A stretch of DNA of 54,751 nt, taken from NCBI GenBank assembly GCA_030695905.1, contig JAUYOL010000020.1, positions 1 to 54,751 on the forward strand. Direction: 5' to 3'. Positions 7,180-17,173 of the stretch are shown here, piece by piece. The notes under the pieces are model-generated. The model was given only the letters and a program-made list of their open reading frames with translations. It made no database searches and was not told the DNA's origin. Position numbers and translations under genes: made by a program. The first letter of the stretch is position 1; the number at the start of each line of letters is the position of its first letter. Origin of the DNA: Candidatus Omnitrophota bacterium. GTDB taxonomy: Bacteria; Omnitrophota; Gorgyraeia; 2-01-FULL-45-10.

Positions 7180-7258
7180 TTTACACGAGGGAGGTGATAA
7201 ATGTATAATACATTGTTCCAAATAGTGTAATTATGACATATGATTCAATGGATATAAT
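7180..7258 (+). promoter_or_regulatory. Candidate recA promoters
   Basis: Two -10 boxes are perfect TATAAT (7204-7209 and 7253-7258). The first has TTTACA 18 bp upstream (7180-7185); the second has the weaker TTATGA at 7231-7236 with a 16-bp spacer. Either could start the long recA-led transcript. No inverted SOS-type operator was recognised. Confidence 0.5.
7201..7230 (+). other. Possible 9-codon leader ORF with strong ribosome site
   Basis: ATG at 7201 to TAA at 7228-7230 would encode MYNTLFQIV. It is preceded by GGGAGGTGAT (7189-7198), the best ribosome site in this region. It overlaps the first TATAAT, so it would be translated only from a promoter further upstream. It may be a remnant of a lost gene. 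Confidence 0.25.
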
Positions 7259-7281
7259 CGCAAAATAAAGGAGATTTTGAG

Positions 7282-8334
7282 ATGGTAAAGGCTAAGGAAA
7301 AGGTAAAGGAAGAGGTAAGAACCGAGATCAGGGAGTATAAAAGCATTACGCAAGAACAGAAGTCGAAGGCGTTGGAGATGGCCCTGGACCACATAGAAAA
7401 GCAGTACGGCAAGGGCGCGATAATGAAGCTGGATCCAAATTTTAAGATCGACGTACCTGTTATACCGACCGGCTCTATAGCTATTGACCTGGCGCTCGGT
7501 GTGGGAGGGGTTCCGCGCGGCCGCGTAATAGAGATATTCGGGCCGGAATCGAGCGGCAAGACCACGTTAACCTTAAGTATAATCGCGAATGCCCAGAAGA
7601 TGGGCGGGCAGGCCGCATTTATTGACGCGGAGCATGCTTTTGACGCTACTTATGCGAAAAAGATAGGCGTCAATTTGGACAATCTTCTGATGTCTCAGCC
7701 GGATACAGGTGAACAGGCCCTCGACATAGCGGAGACTCTCGTAAAGTCGAATGCTGTGGATGTGGTAGTCATAGATTCTGTCGCGGCGCTTACGCCGAGA
7801 GCCGAGATAGAAGGTGATATAGGTGATTCTCATGTAGGTTTGCAGGCGCGTTTGATGAGCCACGCTTTGAGAAAATTATCCGGTTCAATATCAAAGTCCA
7901 AGACCTGTGTAATATTCATAAACCAGATAAGGGAGAAGATAGGGGTTATGTTCGGTAACCCTGAGACCACACCGGGCGGAAGAGCCTTGAAGTTCTATTC
8001 TTCCGTCAGGATAGATCTAAGGCGCATCGCCTCGCTTAAAAAAGGCGAGGAAGCTGTCGGCAATCGCGTGAGAGCATCCATTGTGAAGAATAAAGTCGCG
8101 GCCCCCTTCAGAAAAGCCGAGTTTGATATAATGTTCGATGAAGGTATCTCAAAGGCCGGCAGCATACTCGATATGGCCGAAACTCTTGAGGTGACGAAGA
8201 AAAGCGGCGCATGGGTGCTTTACGGAGAAGATAAATTGGGCCAGGGCAAGGAAAATGCCAGGGTGTTCCTAAAAGAGAATCCGAAGGTTTTAGCGAAGAT
8301 AGAGAAAGAGATACTCGAAAAGGCGTTGAAGTAA
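7282..8334 (+). CDS. recA: Recombinase RecA
   Basis: A 350-residue RecA. It forms ATP-dependent filaments on single-stranded DNA for homologous recombination and SOS co-protease activity. Walker A is GPESSGKTT and Walker B is [10 protein letters not shown]. The L2 loop region and [27 protein letters not shown] are conserved. The N-terminus has an extra lysine- and glutamate-rich leader of about 25 residues before [12 protein letters not shown]. The ATG follows AAAGGAG at a good distance. recX follows 1 bp after the stop. Confidence 0.98.
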   Translation: MVKAKEKVKEEVRTEIREYKSITQEQKSKALEMALDHIEKQYGKGAIMKLDPNFKIDVPVIPTGSIAIDLALGVGGVPRGRVIEIFGPESSGKTTLTLSIIANAQKMGGQAAFIDAEHAFDATYAKKIGVNLDNLLMSQPDTGEQALDIAETLVKSNAVDVVVIDSVAALTPRAEIEGDIGDSHVGLQARLMSHALRKLSGSISKSKTCVIFINQIREKIGVMFGNPETTPGGRALKFYSSVRIDLRRIASLKKGEEAVGNRVRASIVKNKVAAPFRKAEFDIMFDEGISKAGSILDMAETLEVTKKSGAWVLYGEDKLGQGKENARVFLKENPKVLAKIEKEILEKALK

Positions 8335-8335
8335 A

Positions 8336-8800
8336 TTGGACGAAAAGATACTTGCCAGGGCCAAGAATAACGCTTATGCGCTATTGCGGCAGAGACCGCG
8401 CAGTGAATACGAAATACGTAGCCGCCTTAAGCTAAAGGGCTATGACAAGGATGTGATAGAAGATGTCGTCAGCCTTCTTAAGCGCATAGGCGATATAGAC
8501 GACAATAAGTTCGCTCATATATGGATGGAGTCGCGCATGCGGATGAATCCTATGGGCGAAGTCGTCCTTAAGTATGAGTTGAAAGAAAAAGGCGTAAGCG
8601 ATTCTATTATAGAAGCCACCTTAGCTCAAAGGCGCGAAAAGTATGATGAATACGAGGTGGCTTTTGACATGGCAAAAGAGCGGTTCGAGCGGTTTAAAAA
8701 GCTCGACAGACAGAAGGCCGCTAAGCGCGTATATGATTTTCTTGTGCGACGCGGTTTTAAGTACGATGTTATCAGAAGAATTATAGAAGATTTACGATGA
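8336..8800 (+). CDS. recX: Regulatory protein RecX
   Basis: A 154-residue RecX, the modulator that binds RecA filaments and limits their activity. It shows the three-helix repeats of the family: AYALLRQRPRSEYEIRSRLK, then a middle repeat with IGDIDDNKFAHIWMESR, and RVYDFLVRRGFKYDVIRRII at the end. The start is TTG at 8336, directly after the recA stop, consistent with low-level coupled translation. The stop overlaps the alaS start by four bases. Confidence 0.92.
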   Translation: MDEKILARAKNNAYALLRQRPRSEYEIRSRLKLKGYDKDVIEDVVSLLKRIGDIDDNKFAHIWMESRMRMNPMGEVVLKYELKEKGVSDSIIEATLAQRREKYDEYEVAFDMAKERFERFKKLDRQKAAKRVYDFLVRRGFKYDVIRRIIEDLR

Positions 8801-11343
8801 ATACAGACGATATACGAAGCTCATACCTGGAATTTTTTAAGTCCAAAGGTCACGAGATTGTATCAAGCGACTCTCTTGTGCCTAAGGATGACCCGACGCT
8901 TCTATTTACAGGCGCGGGCATGAACCAATTTAAAGAAAAGTTTTTAGGGCGTAATATTACCTATAAACGTGCCACATCATCGCAAAAGTGTTTAAGGACG
9001 GGCGATCTGGAGAATGTCGGCAGGACGAGCGGCCATCACACATTCTTTGAGATGCTGGGCAATTTTTCATTCGGGGACTATTTTAAGAAAGAGGCTATCC
9101 AGTGGGCGTGGGAATTTTTTACTAAAGTTTTGAAGATCAATCCCGAAAGATTGTGGGTATCGGTTTATAAAGATGACAATGAGGCGTATGGTATCTGGAA
9201 AAATGATATGGTGGTCCCGGCCGCGAAGATAATAAAGTTCGGTGAAAAAGAGAACTTCTGGCCATCCGAGGCTCCAAGCAAGGGGCCTAATGGTCCATGC
9301 GGGCCATGTTCTGAGATCTTTTATGATTATGGCAAAGGTGTCGGGTGCGGCGAAACCGGATGCAATCCCTCATGTGATTGCGGAAGGTTTATCGAGGTAT
9401 GGAATCTTGTCTTTACGCAGTTTGACAGGCAGTCCGACGGCAGTTTAAAGCCGCTTCCGAATAAAAATATCGATACAGGCATGGGGCTGGAGAGGATAGC
9501 CTCGGTAATGCAGGGGGTAAAGACGAATTTCGAGATCGATATTTTCGTGCCGATAGTTGAGGCGATCAAGAAAGCGTCAAAGCGTCAAAGCGTCAAAATG
9601 TTATCTGTCAATGCCATTGCCGACCATATCCGCGCGGTTACATTTATGATAGCCGATGGCGTCATGCCTTCGAATGAAGAGCGCGGATATGTCGCGAGAA
9701 AACTGATACGACGGTCGATGACACACGCCAAAGACATAGGAATACATGAACCGTTTTTATATAAGTTAGTCAGCGTTGTGTCGGATGTTATGAAAGCGCA
9801 GTACCCGGAGATAAAGGAAAGACGTGACGATATAGCCCAAATAATAAAAAGGGAAGAAGAGAGTTTTCTCCTTGTGATTCAGACGCAGCTGCCGAAGGCT
9901 GAAGAGGTATTTGAAAAGATTTCGAAAGAAAAAACCGGACAGAATCTACCCGAGGCGGCGTTTAACTTTTACGATACATATGGCATGCCATATGACATGC
10001 TTGAAGAAGTGGCTCAGAAGTTTCGTTTGAAGATAGACAAAGACGCCTTTGAGGGGCTTCTTGAAAAACAGAGAGAGCAGTCGCGCTCCAGGACAAAGAT
10101 AAAGAGTGAAATATTTACCGAGACGTTCGCGAAGAAAGTCGAGGCGCTGGGCTTAAGGACAGAATTTTTAGGATATGAGAACTCGCATGCCGAGGCAAAA
10201 GTCCTCGCAGTCCTCGAGGGCGGCGAAGTTATATTAGACAAAACGCCCTTTTACGGTGAATCGGGCGGCCAGGTTGGCGATTGGGGAAAACTGGAGACTA
10301 AATCGGGCGCGATGGAAGTCGAAGACGCTAAAAAGATAGGCGACGCCATAGTCCATATAGGAAAGATGCTGCGCGGCAAAATAGAAAAAGGCGAAACGGC
10401 AAAAGTTTCGATAAATGAAGATGTGCGCGAGAGGATAATGAACAATCATACCGCAACGCACCTCTTGCAGGCAGCATTAAGAAAAGTGCTGGGTGAACAT
10501 GTCCGCCAGACGGGCTCTTTAGTGGACCAGGATAGGCTGAGGTTTGACTTTACACATATGAAGAAGATGGATCCCAGAGAAGTCGCGAGGGTAGAAGATG
10601 TGGTCAATGAAGCAATAAAAGACGAGATAGCGGTTAAAAAAGAGATAAAGAGCTTATCCGCTGCCAAGGCCGACGGCGCGGTCGCGTTATTTGGAGAAAA
10701 ATACGGTGATAAAGTACGTGTTGTTTCAGTGGGGACTGTATCGAAAGAGTTGTGCGGCGGCACACATGTCGACAATACGAGGGATATAGGATTTTTCAAA
10801 ATAATAAGTGAAAGCTCTATTGCCTCGGGCGTTCGCCGCATAGAAGCGTTGACGGGCCGGAAAGCGCTGGAATGGGTCGAAGAGCAAAAGAAGGCTGAAG
10901 ACCAGAGGCGAAAAAGCGAAAGTGATAAGGAAACCCGGAAGAAGGCCTTAAGCGCGCGGCTTGATGATGAGATAGCTAAATTAGATGACGTTATTGCCAG
11001 ATCAGCTGCCGCGGCAAGTACGAAAATTATAACTGAAATCATTGAAGGCGTGAATATGGACGGTTTGAGGATGCTTAGCGATAGGATACGCGCTAAAGCA
11101 CCTTCTTGCGCTATTATACTCGCGATATCTGATGAAGAAAAGGCGTCATTTATGATATTTTTTACAGAAGACATCGTCAAAAAGGGCCTTAAAGCGGGCG
11201 ATACGGCAAAAGAGCTTTCCAGGCTTTTGAATGGCTCAGGCGGCGGTAAGCCTGATTTTGCCCAGGGCGGCGGTAAAGATCCCCAAGCTCTTGTAGGCGC
11301 ACTGGAAAAAGTCAGGGCAATCATTAAGGAGAAGCTATCATGA
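8797..11343 (+). CDS. alaS: Alanine--tRNA ligase
   Basis: An 848-residue class II synthetase charging tRNA-Ala. The catalytic core starts with IRSSYLEFFKSKGHEIV. The editing domain has HTATHLLQAAL, and the metal site continues with KELCGGTHVDNT. A C-terminal oligomerisation/C-Ala part ends with GGGKPDFAQGGGKD. Length is close to the family norm (about 875). Near nt 9573-9596 three direct copies of an 8-bp unit (GCGTCAAA) encode KRQSVK in a surface-type segment. It overlaps recX and hisD by four bases (ATGA) at each end. The alaS position after recA-recX is seen in many bacteria. Confidence 0.98.
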   Translation: MNTDDIRSSYLEFFKSKGHEIVSSDSLVPKDDPTLLFTGAGMNQFKEKFLGRNITYKRATSSQKCLRTGDLENVGRTSGHHTFFEMLGNFSFGDYFKKEAIQWAWEFFTKVLKINPERLWVSVYKDDNEAYGIWKNDMVVPAAKIIKFGEKENFWPSEAPSKGPNGPCGPCSEIFYDYGKGVGCGETGCNPSCDCGRFIEVWNLVFTQFDRQSDGSLKPLPNKNIDTGMGLERIASVMQGVKTNFEIDIFVPIVEAIKKASKRQSVKMLSVNAIADHIRAVTFMIADGVMPSNEERGYVARKLIRRSMTHAKDIGIHEPFLYKLVSVVSDVMKAQYPEIKERRDDIAQIIKREEESFLLVIQTQLPKAEEVFEKISKEKTGQNLPEAAFNFYDTYGMPYDMLEEVAQKFRLKIDKDAFEGLLEKQREQSRSRTKIKSEIFTETFAKKVEALGLRTEFLGYENSHAEAKVLAVLEGGEVILDKTPFYGESGGQVGDWGKLETKSGAMEVEDAKKIGDAIVHIGKMLRGKIEKGETAKVSINEDVRERIMNNHTATHLLQAALRKVLGEHVRQTGSLVDQDRLRFDFTHMKKMDPREVARVEDVVNEAIKDEIAVKKEIKSLSAAKADGAVALFGEKYGDKVRVVSVGTVSKELCGGTHVDNTRDIGFFKIISESSIASGVRRIEALTGRKALEWVEEQKKAEDQRRKSESDKETRKKALSARLDDEIAKLDDVIARSAAAASTKIITEIIEGVNMDGLRMLSDRIRAKAPSCAIILAISDEEKASFMIFFTEDIVKKGLKAGDTAKELSRLLNGSGGGKPDFAQGGGKDPQALVGALEKVRAIIKEKLS

Positions 11344-12560
11344 GACTCGTGAGGGTTGGCAGTAAGCAATTTCAGAAGCTTTGTGAGCGCGGTTCAGGAC
11401 GCAATAAACGCGTTACCGAAAGCGTGAGGAATATTGTCGAGAACGTAAAGATGTACGGCGATGACGCTGTTATAAAATATACAAGAAAATTCGACAGGGT
11501 AAAGCTTACTCCCAGAGACCTAAGAGTCTCTGAATGCGAGACATCGGGCGCTTATCAGGATATAAAGCCGGACTTTGTTTCGGACCTGAAAGTCGTTATA
11601 GATAATGTGACAAAATTTTACAAAAAGCACCTTAAGAAATCATGGAACATAAAGGATACCAATGGCGTTCTATTGGGCGAGAAGGTAATGGCCATAGAAA
11701 AGGTAGGCGTGTATGTTCCAAGCGGCACAGTCCCTCTGGTATCAAGTGTTTATATGACCGTCATACCGGCAAAGATGGCCGGGGTAAAGAAGATAGTGCT
11801 CGTAACGCCGCCTAATAAATATAAGTCGGTAGACCCTCACATATTGGTTGTAGCCAACCTTCTTAAGGTTGACGAGATATACAAGATAGGCGGAGCTCAA
11901 GGCATTGCCGCGCTGGCTTTTGGAACTAAGACAGTGCCGAAGGTCGACAAGATAGTCGGCCCGGGTAATGCCTACGTGACCGAGGCTAAGCGGCAGGTCT
12001 TTGGATATTGCGATATAGATATGCTGGCAGGCCCCTCCGAGGTCGTGATAATAGCGAATCAGTTGTCCAATATCGATTATATAAAGGCTGATATGGAGGC
12101 GCAATCCGAGCACTTCATGGGGCTTTCCATACTTATTACGAATTCTAAGAAGATAGTAAAAGCTCTGAAGAAAGAAACTTTCAAAGGCTACATAGTTTTG
12201 GTAAAGAATATGAAAGAGGCGGCCGAAGTATCAAATATGCTGGCGCCAGAACACTTACAGATCCTTACCAACAACCCTAAAAAGATATTAAAGGATATAA
12301 AACACGCAGGCGCGATATTTTTAGGGCCGTATACACCGGTTGCGATAGGCGATTATGTCGCGGGTCCGAGCCATGTGCTTCCCACAGGCGGGAGCGCGCG
12401 TTTCTTCTCTGGATTAGGAGCGCAGGATTTTTATAAGTGCTCGCATGTTTTGTCATACACCAAGAGCGCTCTTGAAGAAGTGAGAGGGCCGCTTGAAAAG
12501 ATAGCGCAGATAGAGGGATTAAAGAAACATTTGGATTCGGTAAAGGTGAGATTTAAATAG
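11340..12560 (+). CDS. hisD: Histidinol dehydrogenase
   Basis: A 406-residue enzyme for the last two oxidations of histidine synthesis (histidinol to histidine, NAD-dependent, zinc enzyme). Conserved features: VPSGTVPLVSSVYMT, GGAQGIAALAFGT, VGPGNAYV, AQSEH (Gln and His zinc ligands), LAPEHL (general base Glu-His), GDYVAGPSHVLPTGG with the zinc Asp, and EGLKKH with the last zinc His. All ligands are present. The ATG overlaps the alaS stop, so it opens the his block directly coupled to alaS. Confidence 0.97.
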   Translation: MRLVRVGSKQFQKLCERGSGRNKRVTESVRNIVENVKMYGDDAVIKYTRKFDRVKLTPRDLRVSECETSGAYQDIKPDFVSDLKVVIDNVTKFYKKHLKKSWNIKDTNGVLLGEKVMAIEKVGVYVPSGTVPLVSSVYMTVIPAKMAGVKKIVLVTPPNKYKSVDPHILVVANLLKVDEIYKIGGAQGIAALAFGTKTVPKVDKIVGPGNAYVTEAKRQVFGYCDIDMLAGPSEVVIIANQLSNIDYIKADMEAQSEHFMGLSILITNSKKIVKALKKETFKGYIVLVKNMKEAAEVSNMLAPEHLQILTNNPKKILKDIKHAGAIFLGPYTPVAIGDYVAGPSHVLPTGGSARFFSGLGAQDFYKCSHVLSYTKSALEEVRGPLEKIAQIEGLKKHLDSVKVRFK

Positions 12561-12567
12561 AAACCAA

Positions 12568-12584
12568 ATACCCTCCCGGAGGGT
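12568..12584 (+). promoter_or_regulatory. Intercistronic hairpin between hisD and hisB
   Basis: TACCCTC and GAGGGTA form a perfect 7-bp stem around CCG in the 45-bp gap, with no U-run behind it. It may be an RNA stability or processing element within the polycistron. Confidence 0.45.
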
Positions 12585-12605
12585 ATAACGGTTAGGGAGA
12601 AAAAG

Positions 12606-13214
12606 ATGGCGAAAAAATTAAGAATAGCGAAGATAAAACGCAAAACCACCGAGACGGACATATCGGGTAGCCTTGTGATAGACGGGGCAGGTAAAACAGA
12701 TATAAATACAGGTGTGGGTTTTCTGGACCACATGCTTACGCTTTTTACTTTTCACGGACTATTCAACCTGACATTAAAGGCAAAAGGAGACTTGAAAGTC
12801 GATATACATCACACGAATGAGGATGTCGCGATCTGTCTTGGCAAGGCTTTTAAAGAAGCCCTCGGTGATTACAAAGGGATAAGGCGGTATGGCTCAAAAG
12901 AGGTCCCTATGGACATGGCGGCCGCGAAGGTTATGGTAGATATAGGCGGAAGATACGCTTTTGTATGGAGAATGCCGAATTATGCGACTACCATAGCCGC
13001 GCGCGAAAACTATTCGCTGGATGACGGCAAGGATTTTCTCGATACATTCGCGAAGAACGCTAATATAAATTTGCATGTCGATATATATTCCGGAGAGGAT
13101 GTTCACCATGTATTAGAAGCCGTATTCAAAGCGCTTGGTATCGCTTTGGACGAGGCCGCGCAGATAGACACAAGACGAAAAGGCGTCCCCTCGACTAAGG
13201 GAACGATAGACTAA
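12606..13214 (+). CDS. hisB: Imidazoleglycerol-phosphate dehydratase
   Basis: A 202-residue monofunctional IGP dehydratase (no histidinol phosphatase domain). Manganese-site motifs: GFLDHMLTLFTFHG, DIHHTNEDVAICLG, and near the end GEDVHHVLEAVFKALG. It removes water from imidazoleglycerol phosphate. A GGGAG site precedes the ATG. It is followed three bases later by hisH. Confidence 0.97.
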   Translation: MAKKLRIAKIKRKTTETDISGSLVIDGAGKTDINTGVGFLDHMLTLFTFHGLFNLTLKAKGDLKVDIHHTNEDVAICLGKAFKEALGDYKGIRRYGSKEVPMDMAAAKVMVDIGGRYAFVWRMPNYATTIAARENYSLDDGKDFLDTFAKNANINLHVDIYSGEDVHHVLEAVFKALGIALDEAAQIDTRRKGVPSTKGTID

Positions 13215-13217
13215 ATT

Positions 13218-13817
13218 ATGATAGTAGTTATAGACTATGGCATGGGGAATCTTCACAGCGTGCGCAAAGCGCTTGAAGTTATGGGCGCCCGCGTAAAAGT
13301 TTCCTCTAACCCGGAAGATATAAAAAAAGCGGAAAAGATAGTATTCCCCGGAGTTGGGTCATTCGGTGAGGCTATGAAGGAATTAAAACTCCGTAAGCTG
13401 ATAACGCCTATAAAAGACGCTATTGCCCAAGGTAAGCCATTTCTCGGGCTGTGTCTCGGGCTGCAGCTGTTATTTGAAAAGAGTGAAGAAGCGCCAGGCG
13501 TTAAAGGCCTCGGTATATTGCGCGGGGAAGTAAAGAGATTTAAACTGAAGAGTTTAAAAATTCCTCATATGGGTTGGAATGTTATCAAGGGGCATGGGGC
13601 CGGTATCCTGAAGGGGGTGCCAAGCGGCTCATACATGTACTTTGTCCATTCTTATTATGCGGCGCCGAAGAATAAAAAGGATATTCTTACGACAACCGAC
13701 TATGGTATAGATTTTACATCAGGCGTGCGCAAAGATAATGTTTATGCGCTGCAATTTCATCCGGAGAAAAGCCAGGCGGTTGGCTTAAAAATTTTGGGGA
13801 ATTTTGTCCGATTATGA
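13218..13817 (+). CDS. hisH: Imidazole glycerol phosphate synthase, glutaminase subunit
   Basis: A 199-residue class I glutamine amidotransferase. The nucleophile Cys lies in GLCLGLQLLFE, and the His-Glu pair in LQFHPEKSQ; the oxyanion strand PGVGSFGEA is present. It passes ammonia to HisF, encoded two genes downstream. The stop overlaps the hisA start (ATGA). Confidence 0.97.
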   Translation: MIVVIDYGMGNLHSVRKALEVMGARVKVSSNPEDIKKAEKIVFPGVGSFGEAMKELKLRKLITPIKDAIAQGKPFLGLCLGLQLLFEKSEEAPGVKGLGILRGEVKRFKLKSLKIPHMGWNVIKGHGAGILKGVPSGSYMYFVHSYYAAPKNKKDILTTTDYGIDFTSGVRKDNVYALQFHPEKSQAVGLKILGNFVRL

Positions 13818-14545
13818 TTAAAGTTATTCCGGCTATAGATATAAAAGGCGGTAAGGTTGTCCGTCTAAAGCAGGGCAAATTCGGCGATGTGACCGTTTAC
13901 AATGATTCAGCTATGGAAGTTGCCAGGATGTGGGCCGATATGGGCGCCGAGCTTATTCACGTAGTAGATCTGGATGGCGCCTTGGAGGGAAGCTTGAAGA
14001 ATCTGGCTATTGTAAAGGAGATAGCCAGAAAAGTAAGCGCAAAACTTGAGCTTGGAGGCGGGATAAGAGACATAGAGACGATAAAGGAAGTCCTGGACTA
14101 CGGCGTAGAAAAAGCGGTCATAGGGACGAGGGCCCTTGAAGACGATTTTCTTAAAGATGCCGCGGCTAAATTCGGCGACAGGATTGTTGTAGGTATAGAT
14201 GCCAGAGACGGCATAGTTTACACGAAGGGCTGGGTATTGAAGACAAAAATAAAAGCGGTCGATCTGGTAAAGAAGATGGCCGATAACGGAATCAGAACGA
14301 TAAATTACACCGATATCTCCCGCGACGGTATGTTGAAAGGGCCAAACATAAAAAGCCTAAAAGATATATTGGAAGTTTCACGCGCTAATGTAGTAGCGTC
14401 GGGCGGCGTTTCGACCATGGATGATGTTAGGAAGCTAAAAGAGCTGGAAACCTATGGACTAAGCGGCATGATAATAGGGAAGGCTCTCTATGAAAAGACC
14501 CTGGACCTTAAAGAAGCGATAAAGATATGCTCACAAAAAGAATAA
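13814..14545 (+). CDS. hisA: ProFAR isomerase
   Basis: A 243-residue half-barrel-duplicated TIM barrel. Catalytic Asp lies in [14 protein letters not shown] near the N-terminus and the second Asp in [10 protein letters not shown]. It isomerises ProFAR to PRFAR in histidine synthesis. A separate trpF exists at 19520, so it need not be bifunctional. Its 3' end overlaps hisF by 19 bp. Confidence 0.97.
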   Translation: MIKVIPAIDIKGGKVVRLKQGKFGDVTVYNDSAMEVARMWADMGAELIHVVDLDGALEGSLKNLAIVKEIARKVSAKLELGGGIRDIETIKEVLDYGVEKAVIGTRALEDDFLKDAAAKFGDRIVVGIDARDGIVYTKGWVLKTKIKAVDLVKKMADNGIRTINYTDISRDGMLKGPNIKSLKDILEVSRANVVASGGVSTMDDVRKLKELETYGLSGMIIGKALYEKTLDLKEAIKICSQKE

Positions 14546-15297
14546 TCCCCTGTCTTGATGTTAAGGACGGGCGCGTTGTAAAAGGCGTAAATTTTTTGAA
14601 TTTACAGGACGCGGGCGATGCTGTCGAAAACGCCAGGTTCTATGACAAGGAGGGCGCCGACGAGCTCGTATTCCTTGATATTACCGCAAGCCACGAAAAG
14701 CGCAAGACGACCATAGAGCTTGTTAACAAGGTTGCCGAATCTATATTTCTTCCGTTTACCGTGGGCGGCGGCATAAGCACGGTGGACGATATCCGCAACC
14801 TATTGAAAGCCGGTTGTGACAAAGTTTCTATAAATACAGCCGCAGTCAAGAGGCCGGAATTTGTGAAGGAGTCTTCCGATAGGTTTGGAAGCCAGTGTAT
14901 AGTAGTCGCTGTGGACGCCAGATGCAAGGTTAAGACCAGACAAAAGCAGCTCTGGGAAGTATATATAAATGGTGGCCGCACTCCGACCGGACTTGATGCT
15001 GTTGAATGGGTGAAGAAAGTCGAGAAATTGGGCGCCGGAGAAATTTTATTGACGAGCATGGATTATGACGGCACAAAAGAAGGCTACGATATAGAATTGA
15101 CCAGAAAAATAAGCGAATCCGTCAGGATCCCGGTGATCGCTTCCGGGGGCGCGGGAAACCTGGAGCACCTTTATCAGGCGCTGACGCAAGGCAAGGCAGA
15201 CGCTGTGCTTGCCGCGTCGATATTTCATTATAGGGCGTATTCGGTGCGGGAAGCGAAGGATTATTTAAAGAAAAAAGGAGCGAATATAAGATTATGA
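14527..15297 (+). CDS. hisF: Imidazole glycerol phosphate synthase, cyclase subunit
   Basis: A 256-residue TIM barrel. The catalytic aspartates are visible in [15 protein letters not shown] and VVAVDARCK, and the C-terminal phosphate site is [13 protein letters not shown]. It forms the cyclase half with HisH, releasing IGP and AICAR. The ATG lies 19 bp inside hisA, implying coupled translation. Confidence 0.97.
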   Translation: MLTKRIIPCLDVKDGRVVKGVNFLNLQDAGDAVENARFYDKEGADELVFLDITASHEKRKTTIELVNKVAESIFLPFTVGGGISTVDDIRNLLKAGCDKVSINTAAVKRPEFVKESSDRFGSQCIVVAVDARCKVKTRQKQLWEVYINGGRTPTGLDAVEWVKKVEKLGAGEILLTSMDYDGTKEGYDIELTRKISESVRIPVIASGGAGNLEHLYQALTQGKADAVLAASIFHYRAYSVREAKDYLKKKGANIRL

Positions 15298-15686
15298 TCA
15301 AGATACCCAAAGATTTGAAGTTTGATGAAAAGGGGCTTATACCGGCTGTAATACAAGACGAGCTGTCCGGAGAGGTTCTGACGCTTTGCTACATGGATAA
15401 AGAGGCTATTGAGAAGACGTTTAGCGAAGGCAAGATATATGTTTACAGGCGCTCTAAGGGCAAGTTGATGATGAAGGGAGAGACGAGCGGATGTATCCAG
15501 AATCTCAGGAGGGCGTATATGGACTGCGAAGGTAATTCGCTTTTATTCGAAGTAGAGCAGATAAGGGCGGGTTGCCACGAGGGATATTTTAGCTGTTATT
15601 ACCGCGAATTCGATAAGGACGGCAATGTTACGATAACCGCGGAACGTATATTCGATCCCAAGAAAGTTTACAAGGGGCAAGGTTAA
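15294..15686 (+). CDS. hisI: Phosphoribosyl-AMP cyclohydrolase
   Basis: A 130-residue monofunctional enzyme opening the adenine ring of PR-AMP. Zinc-site cysteines are in [16 protein letters not shown] and [13 protein letters not shown], and the substrate motif KGETSG is present. The pyrophosphohydrolase (HisE) domain is missing. hisG, hisC and hisE are not in the window and must lie elsewhere. It overlaps hisF (ATGA) and touches trpE (TAATG). Confidence 0.95.
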   Translation: MIKIPKDLKFDEKGLIPAVIQDELSGEVLTLCYMDKEAIEKTFSEGKIYVYRRSKGKLMMKGETSGCIQNLRRAYMDCEGNSLLFEVEQIRAGCHEGYFSCYYREFDKDGNVTITAERIFDPKKVYKGQG

Positions 15687-17173
15687 TGAATATGTATTAT
15701 CCGGGCAAAGAAGAATTTATAAGGTTGTCTAAAAAAGGTAATCTTATACCGGTTTATAGGGAGATATTGACTGATTTCGAGACGCCTCTATCGGCTTTTA
15801 GAAAGATAGATAAAAGCGACTATTCATTTTTACTGGAATCCGTAGAGGGCGGCCAGAGGCTGGCGCGGTATTCTATATTGGGAAGCAATCCATCGCTGGT
15901 GTTTTCAAGTAAGGGCGATAATATTGTTCTTAAGGAGGGAAATCGCTCAAAGAGCTTTTCTGCCAAAGATGATCCCATAGCGGAACTGAAGAGCATTCTT
16001 ACCAGGTATAAGTTTGTCGATGTTAAAGGATTGCCCCGTTTTTGCGGCGGGCTCGTAGGGTTTTTTGGTTATGACATGGTAAGGTTTATAGAAGACCTGC
16101 CGTCAAAAAATGCCGATGATCTCAAATTGCCCGATTCTTTATTTATGCTCACAGATACGCTTCTCATATTTGATCATGTCGACCATAAGATCAAAGTAGT
16201 TTCCAATGTGCATGTAACAGGTTCGCCTGCTCACGCATACACTGAAGCCTTAAAAAAGATAGACAGTATAATAGCCGACCTTAAAGGTTCGTTGCCAAAA
16301 AACGAGAGCAGCGCCATTAAAAATAAAACGCTTAGCCATACGGTAAAATCTAATGTTACAAAAAAAGAGTTCGAAGATATTGTACGTAAAACAAAAGAAT
16401 ATATTAGAAAGGGCGATATAATACAGGCGGTACTTTCGCAGCGGCTTAATGTGAAAATAAGCTGCCACCCTTTCCAGATATACAGGGCGTTGAGGTCGAT
16501 AAATCCTTCGCCGTATATGTATTATCTGAAACTTGGGGATTTTTTCATCGTCGGTTCGTCTCCCGAGATCATGGTAAGAAGCGAGAATGGCCTTGTCGAG
16601 GTAAGGCCGATAGCGGGTACGCGCCCCAGGGGAGCTTCGGAAAAAGAAGATGAGGCGCTGATAAAAGATCTGCTGCAGGACCCGAAAGAAAGAGCCGAAC
16701 ATATAATGCTGGTTGATCTTGGCCGCAATGATATAGGAAGGGTATGCGAATTCAAATCCGTAAAAGTTTCGGAATTGATGACCGTAGAGAAGTATTCGCA
16801 CGTTATGCATATCGTAAGCGATGTATCCGGAAGGCTTAAGAAGGGCAAGGATATATTTGATGTTATCAGGGCGACATTTCCGGCGGGCACCGTAACGGGC
16901 GCTCCGAAGGTGCGCGCTATGGAGATAATAGATGAGCTGGAAAATTTGAGGCGCGGCCCTTATGCCGGAAGTATAGGATATTTCAGTTTTTCCGGCAATC
17001 TTGATACATGCATAACGATTCGTACGATAGTGATAAAGGGTAAGACCGCTTATATACAGGCAGGGGCGGGTATCGTGGCGGATTCGAAACCGGAAAAAGA
17101 GTACCAGGAGACGCTTAATAAGGCACAGGCGCTATTGCGCGCCATTGAAATGGCGGAGAGAGGATTAGAATGA
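15686..17173 (+). CDS. trpE: Anthranilate synthase component I
   Basis: A 495-residue chorismate-utilising enzyme. The N-terminal part has LLESVEGGQRLARYS, the motif of tryptophan feedback binding. The catalytic part has VVGSSPEIMVR, IAGTRPRGASEKEDE, HIMLVDLGRNDIGRV and TFPAGTVTGAPKVRAMEII. With TrpG it makes anthranilate from chorismate and glutamine. The first codon overlaps the hisI stop, so there is no room for a trp attenuator here; control must be upstream or allosteric. Confidence 0.97.
   Translation: MNMYYPGKEEFIRLSKKGNLIPVYREILTDFETPLSAFRKIDKSDYSFLLESVEGGQRLARYSILGSNPSLVFSSKGDNIVLKEGNRSKSFSAKDDPIAELKSILTRYKFVDVKGLPRFCGGLVGFFGYDMVRFIEDLPSKNADDLKLPDSLFMLTDTLLIFDHVDHKIKVVSNVHVTGSPAHAYTEALKKIDSIIADLKGSLPKNESSAIKNKTLSHTVKSNVTKKEFEDIVRKTKEYIRKGDIIQAVLSQRLNVKISCHPFQIYRALRSINPSPYMYYLKLGDFFIVGSSPEIMVRSENGLVEVRPIAGTRPRGASEKEDEALIKDLLQDPKERAEHIMLVDLGRNDIGRVCEFKSVKVSELMTVEKYSHVMHIVSDVSGRLKKGKDIFDVIRATFPAGTVTGAPKVRAMEIIDELENLRRGPYAGSIGYFSFSGNLDTCITIRTIVIKGKTAYIQAGAGIVADSKPEKEYQETLNKAQALLRAIEMAERGLE

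Noticed and set aside
10446-11369. 307-residue open frame on the minus strand opposite alaS
   Set aside because: Antisense shadow of the conserved alaS frame; serine-rich low-complexity translation, no ribosome site.
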